From: Alopecurus myosuroides
Lineage: Eukaryota > Streptophyta > Magnoliopsida > Poales > Poaceae
Length of the DNA: 64,000 nucleotides
Direction of reading: 5' to 3'
NCBI GenBank assembly: GCA_028641055.1
Contig: CM054063.1
Span: forward strand, 44,370,220 to 44,434,219
The position numbers were made by a program, and so were the translations under genes. This document shows, piece after piece, positions 11,601 to 23,454 of this stretch (the first letter of the stretch is position 1; each line of letters starts with the position of its first letter). The notes beneath the pieces were generated by a model. The model did not search any database, was not told the DNA's origin, and saw nothing but the letters and a program-made list of their open reading frames with translations.

Positions 11601-12989
11601 CTTGTCTACTGATCCATGATGAGCGCACTACCCGCATGTGGGGAGCGAGTATGGGCGCCCCCCTCAATTTGATTCGATTCGCATCTCGTCCAAATCATCT
11701 CATTTAGTTCGTGCTTTCTATTTGCCGCATGCATGTTTTTGCGAGCCCAGCGCAGGGTGGAACTTTTGTAGTCGGCATATAGGGGGACACGGTCTTAGAG
11801 TGCTATGAGGGTCCCTTTTCTTCGGGGCTTGATTAGCCGTGCGCCCAAGGTGCTTTGGGCTTGATGCGGAGAAGAGTTGAATTGTGTTGAGTGCCCCGCT
11901 TGGTGGGAGGCATCCCATCTGGCGGGTTATTCATACGTGTACGGCCAATTTGGTGCAACCCTGCAGGGATAATCTTCTCGAGAAGCCGTGTTTTCCGCGG
12001 TTATGGATTACTTGGTGAAAGTACTGGCTAACAAGTACTCAGGACAACTTGAACATAATTATCAAACATGTTTCACCCAATGATTAATAATTTGACTAGT
12101 AACAGGTTATTCACACAATAACTTGATTTCACCTTATCACAACTGTGTGAGTTATCCTCGGATTGCTTCTTTGGATAAGGGGCGAGATCCAGGATGGGTT
12201 TGTTTGCAGTTATCTTTCAGTTGGTTACAAACCTCGATCTTATCCCCTTTCTAATAGTTGGATATGATAGAATCTCTGTAGTTGGTTAGCGCAGCCAGTT
12301 GCAGCATTATTTACATCCCCTTCTTTCCGTTGAACCAAGTCATCTGTGCTGGTGTTGACGGGCTATACTTTGGTGAATTGTGAGTCTTGCTTGCCAGTAC
12401 TTGCATGTACTGACCCCGTTGGGGCTGTGGTTTACGCAGACTACGACTACGGCTACGATGACCACCAGGATGGCTACTTCGTGGAGTTTGACGAGACTGC
12501 AGACGAGTAGTTAGCTGGACCAGGGCAGGATCCAGAACCTACGTGGATGGACTTCGTCTTCTTTATTTTCTCCGGCTTCTTAAGCCTGTTGGATTTGTCT
12601 GTACCCAGACACCTTTGATTGCTTCCGCTGTTGTAATGGATGATATGTTGGGACATGTGTCCTCTGGATGATTGTATTCGCTATTTCTGCCTTAGTGAAG
12701 GCCAGTTGCAACTTTATTTCTATCTTTTGTGTCGTAGAGATAAGTTGTGATAATCATTCGTTCAAAGCTGTTGACGTACAGTGCGTGCTTGTTATGAAGT
12801 ACGTCGACATTAGTGCCTATGACTCCTAATGGATAGTTTACATCGACGGTGGAATAGTAGGGCTTGTGTTGTCGCGCATAAGCGCAGGCCTACCAGGAAG
12901 CTGGGACGTGGGAGCAGTTATGCCCCATAATCCAAGCACCTACTATCCAGTTCGTACGGTGAGTATCCCTTAGAAGCCAGGGTGCGACA
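8620..12989 (+). repeat. 5' LTR of the Gypsy chromovirus
   Basis: 4370 bp, TG...CA. A TATA box (CTATAAAG, TATAAA at 9486-9491) lies in the first quarter, followed by a pyrimidine-rich GC region that looks like the transcript leader, then about 1 kb of AT-rich sequence (10230-11090) and two exon-like segments (11131-11208, 12440-12510). Confidence 0.95.
11131..12510 (+). CDS. Spliced acidic ORF end inside the 5' LTR (two exons)
   Basis: Exon 11131-11208 follows TCGAATAG and ends at a GC-AG type donor (CAG|GCAAGT). Exon 12440-12510 follows TTTACGCAG and ends in TAG. Joined, the phase fits exactly: DDDVEADDLYSTPSEDL... reads through the junction GCA-GAC into DYDYGYDDHQDGYF and stops after ETADE. 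The product end is strongly acidic and Tyr-rich. The upstream exon is not settled; an open frame ending PPSSEPPRTPP before a GTGAGC donor at about 9801 is in the right phase but has no clear ATG. No family is recognised. Coding status is inferred from splice phase alone. Confidence 0.45.
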
Positions 12990-12991
12990 AA

Positions 12992-13003
12992 TGGTATCAG
13001 AGC
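12992..13003 (+). other. Primer-binding site (tRNA-iMet) of the Gypsy element
   Basis: TGGTATCAGAGC two bases after the 5' LTR end matches the complement of the 3' end of initiator methionine tRNA. Confidence 0.9.
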
Positions 13004-13365
13004 CTGTCTGCCTATAGGATCCCTTTTTACTGGTCGCAGTTGAGTCTAGAAACTATTTTGTAGCTATATAGGAAAAATGAAACGTGAGAGTAGGAATTCT
13101 GCCATTTTTCTTCTTTCCCCACCCACCCACCCTTTTCTGGTAAGGAAGTGCAACGTTGTTTTCTGTTCTCACCTAAACTTTCAAGTTAGGATTTCACGTG
13201 TTTTGGGTTCTCTGTAGTACCTCAGGACTTTTGGTCTCGTTTTCCCGATGTTGCTTCGATATCATGTTCTTTTCAACATCCTTTTCGTCCGTTGAACCTT
13301 GTTGTTGTTTTCCACATCCTTTTCACCTACCGGAGTCTAATCAAAACCTTCCAAATCATCTGCAG

Positions 13366-14181
13366 ATGGGTCTCAGCTACTACCCGCAGGTGGTTCGCAT
13401 GACTCGCTATGAGAGCACCGCCGGTTTTCCGGAGATGCTGAGAGACATGGTTACCTATCTGGGGTTCCGTTGGGCACCAGAGTACCAGGTCTACGAGCAC
13501 CAGCGCGAGTTCGACCAGACTTTCTACCGGGCTATCGTCTACATTCTGTCGGATGATGGCAGGAGCATTGCCCACCGCTACGAGGCAGTAGGTTCCACAG
13601 TGGATATGGCCGTGCAGCAGGCAGCGTACGTGAGTCTCACCGTTCTCCGTGCTGACTACTGGGGGTTTGATGATTCCATCTATCGTCACATCCCCCGTGG
13701 TTACATCACGGCAGCGGGAGTTCACTTCACTCTCCACCGCAACCTGGATACTTACGAGGATGATAGCTCCAGGCTGCACACCACTGCACAGTTCGTGTGG
13801 CACAGTGACGTCGTTGCTTCCACACTTGCTCAGGAGTTGGTCTCAGTCAGGGAGCAGCTCTACCTCGCGTTGACGCGTCTGGCGACGTACACCACAGACT
13901 TCGTTGGAGACGAGCGCTTTGCGCGTTTCCAGCAGACACTGGGTTTTCCTCTGCCAGATGCTGGAGGTTACGAGCCGATCAGAGGCCCACTTCTCGACCT
14001 CGGAGCTGGTTACACAGGGATTCCCCGCTATGGAGCACAGGGAGAGGACGCTTTCTACTTCACCACACCGAGAGTTGCTCTCAGAGCAGTTCCTATCTAC
14101 AGGGATCGTCGTCATACCTACTTCCGTGGGATTCCTCCGCACCGTATCTCTCGTCGTACTACTCACCGCCGTCCTGCGTGA
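13366..14181 (+). CDS. Extra ORF upstream of gag, possible dsRNA-binding-like fold
   Basis: 271 codons from the ATG at 13366; the frame is open 56 codons further upstream, but that stretch is leader-like and hydrophobic. No retroviral domain is visible. Residues about 13-95 have the order of a double-stranded RNA-binding domain: a first helix (EMLRDMVTYLGF), PEYQVYE, a strand FDQTFYRAIVYIL, then GSTVDMAVQQAAYVSLTVLR, resembling the G-x-S-x-x-x-A-x-x-x-AA-x-x-x-L-x-x-L end helix. The Lys residues usual at the RNA contact are absent. The rest is Arg/Tyr-rich with no known motif. The ORF is intact and sits where some grass Gypsy families carry accessory ORFs. The fold assignment is a hypothesis. 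Confidence 0.55.
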   Translation: MGLSYYPQVVRMTRYESTAGFPEMLRDMVTYLGFRWAPEYQVYEHQREFDQTFYRAIVYILSDDGRSIAHRYEAVGSTVDMAVQQAAYVSLTVLRADYWGFDDSIYRHIPRGYITAAGVHFTLHRNLDTYEDDSSRLHTTAQFVWHSDVVASTLAQELVSVREQLYLALTRLATYTTDFVGDERFARFQQTLGFPLPDAGGYEPIRGPLLDLGAGYTGIPRYGAQGEDAFYFTTPRVALRAVPIYRDRRHTYFRGIPPHRISRRTTHRRPA

Positions 14182-14390
14182 TGAGCATGGGAGTACCGTT
14201 GTATCCATTCCTAGCTATGTTTAGTTATCCTTGTCTTTCGAACCATGTATTGGTCTGTTGGATATTCTGATGTATTTGAACATGTGATGATGTACCTGTT
14301 GGTTATCTATTCATGCGTCGGAATAATCTATCTTTCGGTTACCAAGTCTATCCTTTTCTGTTGTTGTGCTAAAATGAATTTCTGTTCAGG

Positions 14391-15701
14391 ATGCCTCCAA
14401 CCAGGAACAACCCGCCTCCGCCACCACCAATGGGGGAACTGTTAGCTCAGATGACCCAAGTGGTGACACAGATGGCCCAGATCCAGGCTAACCAGCACCA
14501 CAACCAGAATGCTCCAAGGGTCACCATCAAGGACTTCCTCAGCTTGGGCCCAAAAGCTTTCGTGGCAACACGTGAGCCCCTGGATGCTGATGACTGGATC
14601 TGTGACGTAGCAAGAGCTCTGGAGATTGCTCATGTTGCGGAAGAGGATAAGGTCAAGTATGCCACCTACCTACTGAAGGGTCAGGCAGCTACTTGGTGGG
14701 AGAACTACCAGACCATGAGAGCTGGCTTTCCTATCAACTGGGGATGTTTCAAGGATGCCTTCCTGAAGCACCACATCCCGGATGGTCTCATGGAAAGGAT
14801 GCGTGAGGAATTCTGCTCTCTCAGACAGGGCAAGCTGGACGTCCTCGGCTACCAGAACGAGTTCAATCGTCTCGCTCGGTACGCTGGTGACGAAGTGTCC
14901 ACTGAAGCCAAAAAGATGGCAAGGTTCCGCCGAGGTTTTAACCCGGAACTGAAGTACGCTCTCACCAACATCAAGTGCAAGGACTTCGTGGAGCTCCTGA
15001 ACACCGCGCTCAATGAGGAGAATGGGCGCAAGGCGTTCGAAGAGTCCCGCAAGCACTCGCGTGAGGGTGGTTCCTCCTCCAACATGACCACCCCTCCGCA
15101 GAAGCGCCGCATCTGGGTGCCAAATGGTGCTGTCACTCGGGCTCCAAATGCCCAAGCTTCTCCAGGCTTTGGTCCCCGCCCACCCAACCCATCTCAGATG
15201 CAGGGTCAGAGGTTTCCGATGGGGCAGCCAAGGCCAGGTCCTCCTCGTGTCGTCACTTGCTTCAAGTGCAAGGAGACTGGACACTATGCTGATAAGTGCA
15301 CGCAGAAGCAGCTACCCCTACCTCCTCGCCCCAACACCAACCAGGCTATGGTTCGTGCTCCCCCGGCTAAAGCCTTCAACTCCAACAACAGGCCTGTCGG
15401 GAGGAACGCGAGGGTGAACCATATCAAGGCCGACAAAGCTGAGGAAGCTGCTGACGTCGTTCTCGGTATTTTACCCGTAAACTCTATTCCAGCTAAAGTG
15501 TTGTTTGATACTGGAGCATCGCATTCGTTTGTGTCAAAGATCTTTGCTACAACGTACAATTTAGCTCTGGTTCCGCTAAGCAATCAAATCTATGTGCACT
15601 CTCCGGGAACTAAAATGATTACTTCCAAGATAAGCATGGACTCAGATCCTAATTGGAGGTCGCATATTCCTTGCTTCACTCATGTTGCTGGGAAATTCTG
15701 A
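14391..15701 (+). CDS. Gypsy gag and protease
   Basis: 436 codons. Residues about 60-205 are a Retrotrans_gag domain ([34 protein letters not shown]), forming the virus-like particle core. Residues 290-303 are a CCHC zinc knuckle ([14 protein letters not shown]) that binds the element RNA. Residue 373 begins the aspartic protease motif DTGA inside [13 protein letters not shown]. The frame then runs into a stop at 15701, while RT continues in the +1 frame, so the protease C-terminal part lies across a frame change at about 15635-15690. In related elements gag and pol are usually one frame, so this is either a one-base error or a frameshift site. Confidence 0.92.
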   Translation: MPPTRNNPPPPPPMGELLAQMTQVVTQMAQIQANQHHNQNAPRVTIKDFLSLGPKAFVATREPLDADDWICDVARALEIAHVAEEDKVKYATYLLKGQAATWWENYQTMRAGFPINWGCFKDAFLKHHIPDGLMERMREEFCSLRQGKLDVLGYQNEFNRLARYAGDEVSTEAKKMARFRRGFNPELKYALTNIKCKDFVELLNTALNEENGRKAFEESRKHSREGGSSSNMTTPPQKRRIWVPNGAVTRAPNAQASPGFGPRPPNPSQMQGQRFPMGQPRPGPPRVVTCFKCKETGHYADKCTQKQLPLPPRPNTNQAMVRAPPAKAFNSNNRPVGRNARVNHIKADKAEEAADVVLGILPVNSIPAKVLFDTGASHSFVSKIFATTYNLALVPLSNQIYVHSPGTKMITSKISMDSDPNWRSHIPCFTHVAGKF

Positions 15702-18700
15702 CATTGATGTCATTCTGGGTATGGATTGGTTGAAGACCCACAAAGCTAAAATTGACTGTGCTCAAAAGTCAATAACTCTCTCCCACACTTCAGGCCAGAT
15801 AGTCTATTCTCCATATGGATCAAGTTCTGTTCAGCTGTTCAACCTCGATGCCAAACCCCTTCCTGCAATTGAAAATGTTCCGGTGGTTTGTGAATTCCCT
15901 GACGTCTTTCCAGAAGAGTTGCCAGGGATGCCTCCCGACAGAGCAGTTGAGTTCGTGATCGAGCTTGAGCCAGGTACTGCTCCAATCTCTAAGCATCCAT
16001 ACAAGATAGCTCCTCCTGAACTGAAATTGTTGAAGGAGCAAATCGATATGTACATGGACAAAGGTTACATTCAGCCTAGTTCCTCCGCTTGGGGTTGCCC
16101 AACTCTGTTTGTTGCCAAGAAGGATCAAACAAAAAGACTCGTGGTTGACTATCGTCCTCTCAACGAGAAAACAATCAAGAACAAGTATCCACTTCCTCGT
16201 ATCGATGATCTTTTTGATCAACTTGCTGGAGCCTCAATATTCTCAAAGTTGGACTTGAGGATGGGGTACCATCAGATAAAGATCAGAAAGGAAGATATTC
16301 CTAAGACAGCTTTCACCACTCGGTACGGTCTATATGAATACACCGTCATGTCCTTTGGTCTCACCAATGCACCGGCAACATTCTCAAGACTCATGAATTC
16401 TGTCTTCCATGAATACCTCGACAAGTTCGTTGTGGTATATCTCGATGACATTCTAGTCTACTCAAAATCCGAGGAAGAGCATGGAGAACACCTTCGTCTC
16501 ACTCTCATGAAACTTCGCGAGCATCGTCTGTATGCCAAGTTTTCCAAATGTGAGTTCTGGATTCCAGAGGTTGCATATCTTGGTCATATCATCTCTGCCA
16601 AAGGCATTGCCATTGACCCGGAAAAGGTTAAGGCAATTGTTGATTGGAAACCCCCTAAGACGGTGAAGCAAGTCAGAAGTTTTCTTGGCTTGGCTAGCTA
16701 TTGCCGTCGTTTCGTCCAAAACTTTTCCAAGATTGCCAAACCTCTCACTGATCTCACAAAGAAGGACAAGAAGTTCGTTTGGACTCCACAATGTGATGAG
16801 AGTTTCAACCTCCTGAAGACTAAACTCACTTCCACACCTGTTCTAGTTGGCCCAGATACCACCAAACCTTTCCAGATATTCTGTGATGCATCTCTCCAAG
16901 GCCTAGGAGCAGTTCTTATGCAAGAACGTCAAGTTGTGGCTTATGCTTCACGTCAGTTGAATGCACATGAGCAAAACTATCCCACTCATGATCTTGAACT
17001 TGCAGCAGTTGTGTTTGCCCTCAAGAAATGGAGACAATACTTGTTGGGTAACAAAACTGAAATCTTTTCCGATCACAAGAGTCTGAAATACATCTTCACT
17101 CAGCCAGATCTGAACCTCAGGCAAAGGAGATGGATTGAGAAGATTAAAGACTTTGATCTCACCATTTCTTACACTCCAGGCAAGGCTAATGTTATGGCCG
17201 ATGCTCTCAGTCGCAAATCCTATTGCAATAATCTCATGATCATGGAAAGCCAACCTCCACTTCATGAAGAATTCCAGAAGCTGAACCTTGGTCTTGTTCC
17301 TGAAGGATACCTTGCTAGCTTGACAGCCAGCCCAACTCTCGAGGACAAGATTCGTTCTGAACAACTTCGTGATAATGAAATCAAGAAGATGGTAGAGCAA
17401 ATCAAGGAGGGCAGTGATAAGTTCAAGTCCTTCTCAATTGATGACAAGGGAACTGTGTTCTTCGAAGGACGCATTGCAGTTCCTCAGATTCAAAGTCTCA
17501 AAGATATCATTCTCAAGGAGGCTCATGAAACTCCTCTATCCATTCACCCTGGAAGTACAAAGATGTACCAGGATCTCAAGACTCTGTATTGGTGGTCTGG
17601 CATGAAACGTGAAATTGCTCAATACATTTCTGAATGCGACGTTTGTCAACGTGTTAAAGCAGTCCATCAGAAAACAGCCGGTCTTCTCCAACCTCTGAAA
17701 ATTCCTGAGTGGAAGTGGGACATGATTGAAATGGACTTCGTTACTGGGTTTCCAAAGTCCAAAAAGGGCAACGATGCAATCTTCGTTGTTATTGATCGTC
17801 TCACTAAGGTTGCTCACTTCTATGCTGTAAAGGAAACTATCTCAGCTAGTCAGTTAGCAGAGCTCTACACAGCAAAGGTTGTTCCTCTTCATGGTGTTCC
17901 ATTGGAAATAAGCTCAGACCGTGGAAGTATTTTCACTTCTCATTTCTGGAAGAGTTTTCAAGAAGCATTGGGCACCAAACTTCTGTTCAGCACAGCTTAT
18001 CACCCTCAGTCTCAGGGGCAAGTCGAAAGAGTCAATCAGATTCTCGAGGATATGCTCAGAGCATGTGGTCTCTCCTTTGGCATGAAATGGGAGGATTGCC
18101 TTCCATATGCTGAATTCTCCTACAACAACAGCTACCAGGCAAGCCTAGGCATGGCACCATTTGAGGCACTGTATGGCCGCAGATGCAGGAGTCCAATCAA
18201 TTGGTCTGGAGCTGGTGAACGTTCACTCTTAGGCCCTGACATTGTTAAGGAAGCCGAGGAGAAGGTTCGAATCATTCGTGACAATCTCAAGATTGCTCAG
18301 TCTCGTCAGAAGAGTTACTATGACAGCAAGCACCGGGACATGGTCTATGCACCTGGTGACAAGGCATATCTCCGTGTAACTCCCCTCAGGGGCACTCATC
18401 GTTTTGGTGTGAAAGGAAAACTTGCACCAAGATACATTGGCCCTTTCAACATCCTCTCAAGACGTGCGGAAAATGCCTATCGTCTCGAGCTTCCAGAAAA
18501 ACTATCAAAAGTGCACGATGTGTTCCACGTGTCACAGCTCAAGAAGTGCTTCAAGGATCCAGATCGTGCAGTTGATCATGATGATATTGAACTGCAAGAT
18601 GATCTCTCTTATGAGGAGCACCCTATACAAATTCTCGATGAGACCGTTCGTAAGACTCGCAACAAGAGCACCAAGTTCTTGAAAGTGCAATGGTCACATC

Positions 18701-18777
18701 ATTCTGATAAAGAGGCAACATGGGAGACCGAAGAGGATCTTCGCAAGAAGTATCTGCACCTGTTCATTTCTCAGTAG
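15682..18777 (+). CDS. Gypsy pol: protease end, RT, RNase H, integrase, chromodomain
   Basis: 1031 codons as given; the frame is open a little further upstream. Reverse transcriptase has YLDD at residues 253-256. RNase H follows with FCDAS (Asp 402). Integrase has a zinc site H615-x6-H622-x29-C652-x2-C655 and a catalytic triad Asp685, Asp746, Glu782 with exactly 35 residues between the last two. A chromodomain covers about residues 975-1028 ([28 protein letters not shown]), which in chromoviruses directs integration to marked chromatin. All catalytic residues are present. The only defect is the change of frame from gag. The stop is followed within 25 bp by the polypurine tract. Confidence 0.95.
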   Translation: MLLGNSDIDVILGMDWLKTHKAKIDCAQKSITLSHTSGQIVYSPYGSSSVQLFNLDAKPLPAIENVPVVCEFPDVFPEELPGMPPDRAVEFVIELEPGTAPISKHPYKIAPPELKLLKEQIDMYMDKGYIQPSSSAWGCPTLFVAKKDQTKRLVVDYRPLNEKTIKNKYPLPRIDDLFDQLAGASIFSKLDLRMGYHQIKIRKEDIPKTAFTTRYGLYEYTVMSFGLTNAPATFSRLMNSVFHEYLDKFVVVYLDDILVYSKSEEEHGEHLRLTLMKLREHRLYAKFSKCEFWIPEVAYLGHIISAKGIAIDPEKVKAIVDWKPPKTVKQVRSFLGLASYCRRFVQNFSKIAKPLTDLTKKDKKFVWTPQCDESFNLLKTKLTSTPVLVGPDTTKPFQIFCDASLQGLGAVLMQERQVVAYASRQLNAHEQNYPTHDLELAAVVFALKKWRQYLLGNKTEIFSDHKSLKYIFTQPDLNLRQRRWIEKIKDFDLTISYTPGKANVMADALSRKSYCNNLMIMESQPPLHEEFQKLNLGLVPEGYLASLTASPTLEDKIRSEQLRDNEIKKMVEQIKEGSDKFKSFSIDDKGTVFFEGRIAVPQIQSLKDIILKEAHETPLSIHPGSTKMYQDLKTLYWWSGMKREIAQYISECDVCQRVKAVHQKTAGLLQPLKIPEWKWDMIEMDFVTGFPKSKKGNDAIFVVIDRLTKVAHFYAVKETISASQLAELYTAKVVPLHGVPLEISSDRGSIFTSHFWKSFQEALGTKLLFSTAYHPQSQGQVERVNQILEDMLRACGLSFGMKWEDCLPYAEFSYNNSYQASLGMAPFEALYGRRCRSPINWSGAGERSLLGPDIVKEAEEKVRIIRDNLKIAQSRQKSYYDSKHRDMVYAPGDKAYLRVTPLRGTHRFGVKGKLAPRYIGPFNILSRRAENAYRLELPEKLSKVHDVFHVSQLKKCFKDPDRAVDHDDIELQDDLSYEEHPIQILDETVRKTRNKSTKFLKVQWSHHSDKEATWETEEDLRKKYLHLFISQ

Positions 18778-18801
18778 GGAATCTCGGGGCGCGATTCCTT
18801 C

Positions 18802-18815
18802 AAGGGGGGGCATTT
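18802..18815 (+). other. Polypurine tract of the Gypsy element
   Basis: AAGGGGGGGCATTT directly abuts the 3' LTR and would prime plus-strand synthesis. Confidence 0.85.
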
Positions 18816-21800
18816 TGTAACATCCCAAGTATGAAAATACCCCTAGAATGCTTTGTTCTTTGTTTTATTTCAAGCAATGCATCATGTCATCATGTTTACT
18901 TATTGTTTGCATTTGTTTCTATCTGTTTTATCCTGTTTTCACAACTCAAACTTAAACCTTATTCAAACATGGTTTCATACTTGCTCTGTTACAACTTTTG
19001 GAACCAAAATAACAAATAAAAACAACCCTTTTATTCTTTGTTTTTCACTTCTCAAATTGTTGCTTTAATCAAACCAATTTTCCAATCAATTAATTCAAGT
19101 CAGTAACTCCTAAATTATCTTCCATTTCAAACCAATCCTTTAAAGTCAGTACCTATTTGAAACCATAAAAATTCACCACACTTTGTACCTTCTAATTCAT
19201 TCCAAAAACCCTAGGGGTGACCCTATTTAAATGCATGTTTTATTAATGGTTTATTAACATGAAAATTCCTCTAATTTGGGTTCAATACCAAGTATCATGT
19301 TAAAACTCAATTTTTGAAATCCAACCCTACAATATGTTTTCTAATTACCTAACAAGCCTAAACTAATTTTTCTGTAATTTTTATTAACTAAACCCTTAAC
19401 AGTTTTCTTTCAAAAGCAAACTACAAAAAAAAAGGCAGCAACTAACCTACAGCGCGCGCAGCAGACAAGCAGCAGCCCAACCCAACTAAAACCTAGCGCG
19501 CGCGACCCAGCCCGCTATCTCCTCACTTACCGTTTCGCCGCGCGCCAAGATTCGTGCCCCCTTCTTTTTTCTCCTTCGTCACCCCGTACGGCAGCAAATC
19601 GAGCGGAGCCACCGCAACCCCGACGCGATTCCGGCGGCCACCAGGCGACTCCGCGCCTCTATAAAGCACCTAGGGCACCAGGCACCAGCCCTAGCCCCCC
19701 TAGGTTTCCTCTCCTCGCTCCGCCGCCGCCAATCGCTTCCACCTCGACGTTTTCCCTCTGCTACTGCTACCTCGCCGGAATCCACCTCTGAACCCGACCA
19801 CCGCGCCGTCGCTATGACCCTCTACACTCCCACCTAGCCCCTGAAATCAAAAGCCCTCTCTCCCCTCTCCCGTTTAGACACTTAAACCACCCCGGAGACC
19901 ACGTGGATCTTCCCCGCCAACCTCGACCACGCCGCGGCCGCCCTCCGTCGTCAGAACCACCACGGACACCTCCCGGTGAGCTCCACCATCTCCATCCCTC
20001 CCTCTGCTGCTCTGCTACTGCACCGTGCGCACACCCACGTCCAGCATGCACACACACCTCAACCACGGCGAGCACGGCCGTGTTTCCACGCCGGCGTCCA
20101 CTTTCTGTCAGGCGAGCAACAAATTGTTCGTCAGTTTCGTCAGGCTTAAGAGCGGATCTGAACCTTAACCTCACTGCAGCGCTACTACTGTCAAACACAC
20201 AGCAGCAGCGCAGCGGTCCGGGCCTTTTGCGCGCACAGCGAGCTCGCGGGATCGATCCCCCGCGGCCGCAAAAATCTTTTTCATTTTTCTTCCACAGCAG
20301 CCAGGCCCACCGTCAGCCTCCCCTGTGGCCACGCAAGCGTGTGCGCCACGCTGGCCCCGCAGGCCCACAGGGCAGTGCCTGTGGGTACGCTTCCAGTGCG
20401 TATCAAAAGGAATAAAAAGAAATCTGTTTTAATTTCTATTTTCTTTTAATTAACAGAATAAACAACAAACTTTGAAATTCAATAACTTCTAATCTGTTAA
20501 TCCAACAAATAAAAGTTATATATGTTTTCTGTTCAAAATTTTATAATCTTTCCAATTATTCCATTTGTGTTCTGTTTTGAGTTTTCAAAATTCATTTAAA
20601 TTTCAAATTTGAATAACTCAAATGCAATTTGTAATAATTCATAACTAATTCATACTGTTTTCAAATAATTCAAATAAAATATGTTTTTCATACCATTTTG
20701 AATGTGCTATTCAAATATAAAATTTGTTTTCTGGTTTGAATAATTTAAATTGCCTAAACTATTTAAATCTTGTTTAATTCAATTAAAAAATGTTTAATAT
20801 TGTTTAATTCATAATTAATTAATCCTAAGTCCAATTTCAAAATGTGAAACATGTAATCCAACTAAAATTTGATAACCTTTTCAAATATCAATTTTGTTAT
20901 TTGTTTTGCACCCTTTAACTTGATGAAAACAACAACTACTTGTTTAACATCATTAAGTAACCAATAATTTCCAAAACTTAATAATTGTTTTCTTAACTTG
21001 TTAACCCTCATTACAATTGCAATTAATATTGTTATTTTGTTGTTATCTTGTCATCATCATCATGCATGCATCATGATAACAACTATCACCTAATAAATAA
21101 TTGTAAATCATTTGTTCCACTTATTTCAATGGATCCTTTTCCATATGCAACCCTTGCATATGGGTCCATTTAATTTGTGCTATCTTGTTAGTCAATTTAT
21201 TTTGATGCACCCATTAAATTGTCATGCATCATATTGACTGTGCACAATGCCATGACCCTGATTGTTTACCTTCATGTTTTGTTTGTTTGCTTCTTCTCGA
21301 ATAGACGACGACGTTGAGGCAGACGACCTTTACAGCACCCCTTCTGAGGATCTAGCTCAGTACCCGGCTGATCAGTTTGCAGGCAAGTTATCACTCACAT
21401 GAACCATCGTGTTCCTTTCAACCCTGGTTACCGATACTTTCCGTTGTCTATACTTGCTAGCCTTAGTGGTAGATGTTTCCGTTACGAACCTATCACATGA
21501 ATCCTTTAACCCATGATATTGCCTCATCACCCCTCCTACAACCCATTGATTGAGCCAGTGTCTTTCTAGCATGCTTAGGTGGTTTTTGCTCGAGTCTGTT
21601 ACCCGTTACTTTCAGTTACTATATCTTTATTGTGTTCTGGGGGCTCGATGTTTAATCAATCAACCAATCATGCTAATGTTATTACTGTTAATAATAATTT
21701 GATGATAAGGCAACGGCAGGAGGCCCATGAGAGGTTTTGAGGCCTGCTAGTGTCGACCCTAATAGGAAAAGGGTCTTGTCTACTGATCCATGATGAGCGC

Positions 21801-23163
21801 ACTACCCGCATGTGGGAAGCGAGTATGGGCGCCCCCCTCAATTTGATTCGATTCGCATCTCGTCCAAATCATCTCATTTAGTTCGTGCTTTCTATTTGCC
21901 GCATGCATGTTTTTGCGAGCCCAGCGCAGGGTGGAACTTTTGTAGTCGGCATATAGGGGGACACGGTCTTAGAGTGCTATGAGGGTCCCTTTTCTTCGGG
22001 GCTTGATTAGCCGTGCGCCCAAGGTGCTTTGGGCTTGATGCGGAGAAGAGTTGAATTGTATTGAGTGCCCCGCTTGGTGGGAGGCATCCCATCTGGCGGG
22101 TTATTCATACGTGTACGGCCAATTTGGTGCAACCCTGCAGGGATAATCTTCTCGAGAAGCCGTGTTTTCCGCGGTTATGGATTACTTGGTGAAAGTACTG
22201 GCTAACAAGTACTCAGGACAACTTGAACATAATTATCAAACATGTTTCACCCAATGATTAATAATTTGACTAGTAACAGGTTATTCACACAATAACTTGA
22301 TTTCACCTTATCACAACTGTGTGAGTTATCCTCGGATTGCTTCTTTGGATAAGGGGCGAGATCCAGGATGGGTTTGTTTGCAGTTATCTTTCAGTTGGTT
22401 ACAAACCTCGATCTTATCCCCTTTCTAATAGTTGGATATGATAGAATCTCTGTAGTTGGTTAGCGCAGCCAGTTGCAGCATTATTTACATCCCCTTCTTT
22501 CCGTTGAACCAAGTCATCTGTGCTGGTGTTGACGGGCTATACTTTGGTGAATTGTGAGTCTTGCTTGCCAGTACTTGGATGTACTGACCCCGTTGGGGCT
22601 GTGGTTTACGCAGACTACGACTACGGCTACGATGACCACCAGGATGGCTACTTCGTGGAGTTTGACGAGACTGCAGACGAGTAGTTAGCTGGACCAGGGC
22701 AGGATCCAGAACCTACGTGGATGGGCTTCGTCTTCTTTATTTTCTCCGGCTTCTTAAGCCTGTTGGATTTGTCTGTACCCAGACACCTTTGATTGCTTCC
22801 GCTGTTGTAATGGATGATATGTTGGGACATGTGTCCTCTGGATGATTGTATTCGCTATTTCTGCCTTAGTGAAGGCCAGTTGCAACTTTATTTCTATCTT
22901 TTGTGTCGTAGAGATAAGTTGTGATAATCATTCGTTCAAAGCTGTTGACGTACAGTGCGTGCTTGTTATGAAGTACGTCGACAGTAGTGCCTATGACTCC
23001 TAATGGATAGTTTACATCGACGGTGGAATAGTAGGGCTTGTGTTGTCGCGCATAAGCGCAGGCCTACCAGGAAGCTGGGACGTGGGAGCAGTTATGCCCC
23101 ATAATCCAAGCACCTACTATCCAGTTCGTACGGTGAGTATCCCTTAGAAGCCAGGGTGCGACA
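18816..23163 (+). repeat. 3' LTR of the Gypsy chromovirus
   Basis: 4348 bp, nearly identical to the 5' LTR. It lacks about 22 bp of A-rich sequence near 19430 that the other copy has near 9230. TATAAA is at 19660-19665. Confidence 0.95.
21305..22684 (+). CDS. Spliced acidic ORF end inside the 3' LTR (two exons)
   Basis: Second copy of the two-exon frame: exon 21305-21382 (GC donor) and exon 22614-22684 ending in TAG. I saw no base difference from the exons of the 5' LTR, although substitutions occur elsewhere in the LTRs. Because the 3' LTR is downstream of pol, transcripts from its promoter would run into CACTA-1. Confidence 0.4.
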
Positions 23164-23454
23164 GACGGCGCGGGGGGTTCCTCCTCCTCCTTACGGCGCG
23201 GCGCGGCGGTGGCGGGTATCTCCTGCTCTTGGACGGCACGGTGGTGGGCGACGGGGCTAGGGACGCGAGCTAGGGCCGACGGGGCTAGGAGGCGTGCGGT
23301 GGAGAGAAGAAAGGGCGGCAGTGGCTAGAAAGGGAGGAGGCGGGAGGCGACGAAGGTGGCGGCGATGGTGGCTACAGAGATCTCGATCGCGATTTCAGAT
23401 CGAGAGATTGGAGAAGGAAACGGCCGAGCGCCTCTCTCTCTCTATACCACCTAT

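Larger units (their letters stand above)
8620..23163 (+). mobile_element. Gypsy chromovirus (Tekay/Del type), complete, inside CACTA-1
   Basis: Full-length 14.5-kb element with 4.37- and 4.35-kb LTRs (both TGTAACATCCC...GGTGCGACA), a primer-binding site, an extra ORF, gag, pol and a polypurine tract. It is flanked by the 5-bp duplication GACGG (8615-8619 and 23164-23168). Domain order protease-RT-RNase H-integrase-chromodomain places it in Gypsy, and the C-terminal chromodomain in the chromoviruses. By eye the two LTRs differ at about 16 positions plus one 22-bp indel near 9230/19430, so the insertion is recent compared with its neighbours. Confidence 0.97.

Noticed and set aside
19903..20415. 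170-codon ORF in the 3' LTR
   Set aside because: It crosses a good GTGAGC donor, is Pro/Arg/Ser-rich, and has no ATG at its start; only its first part could be an exon.
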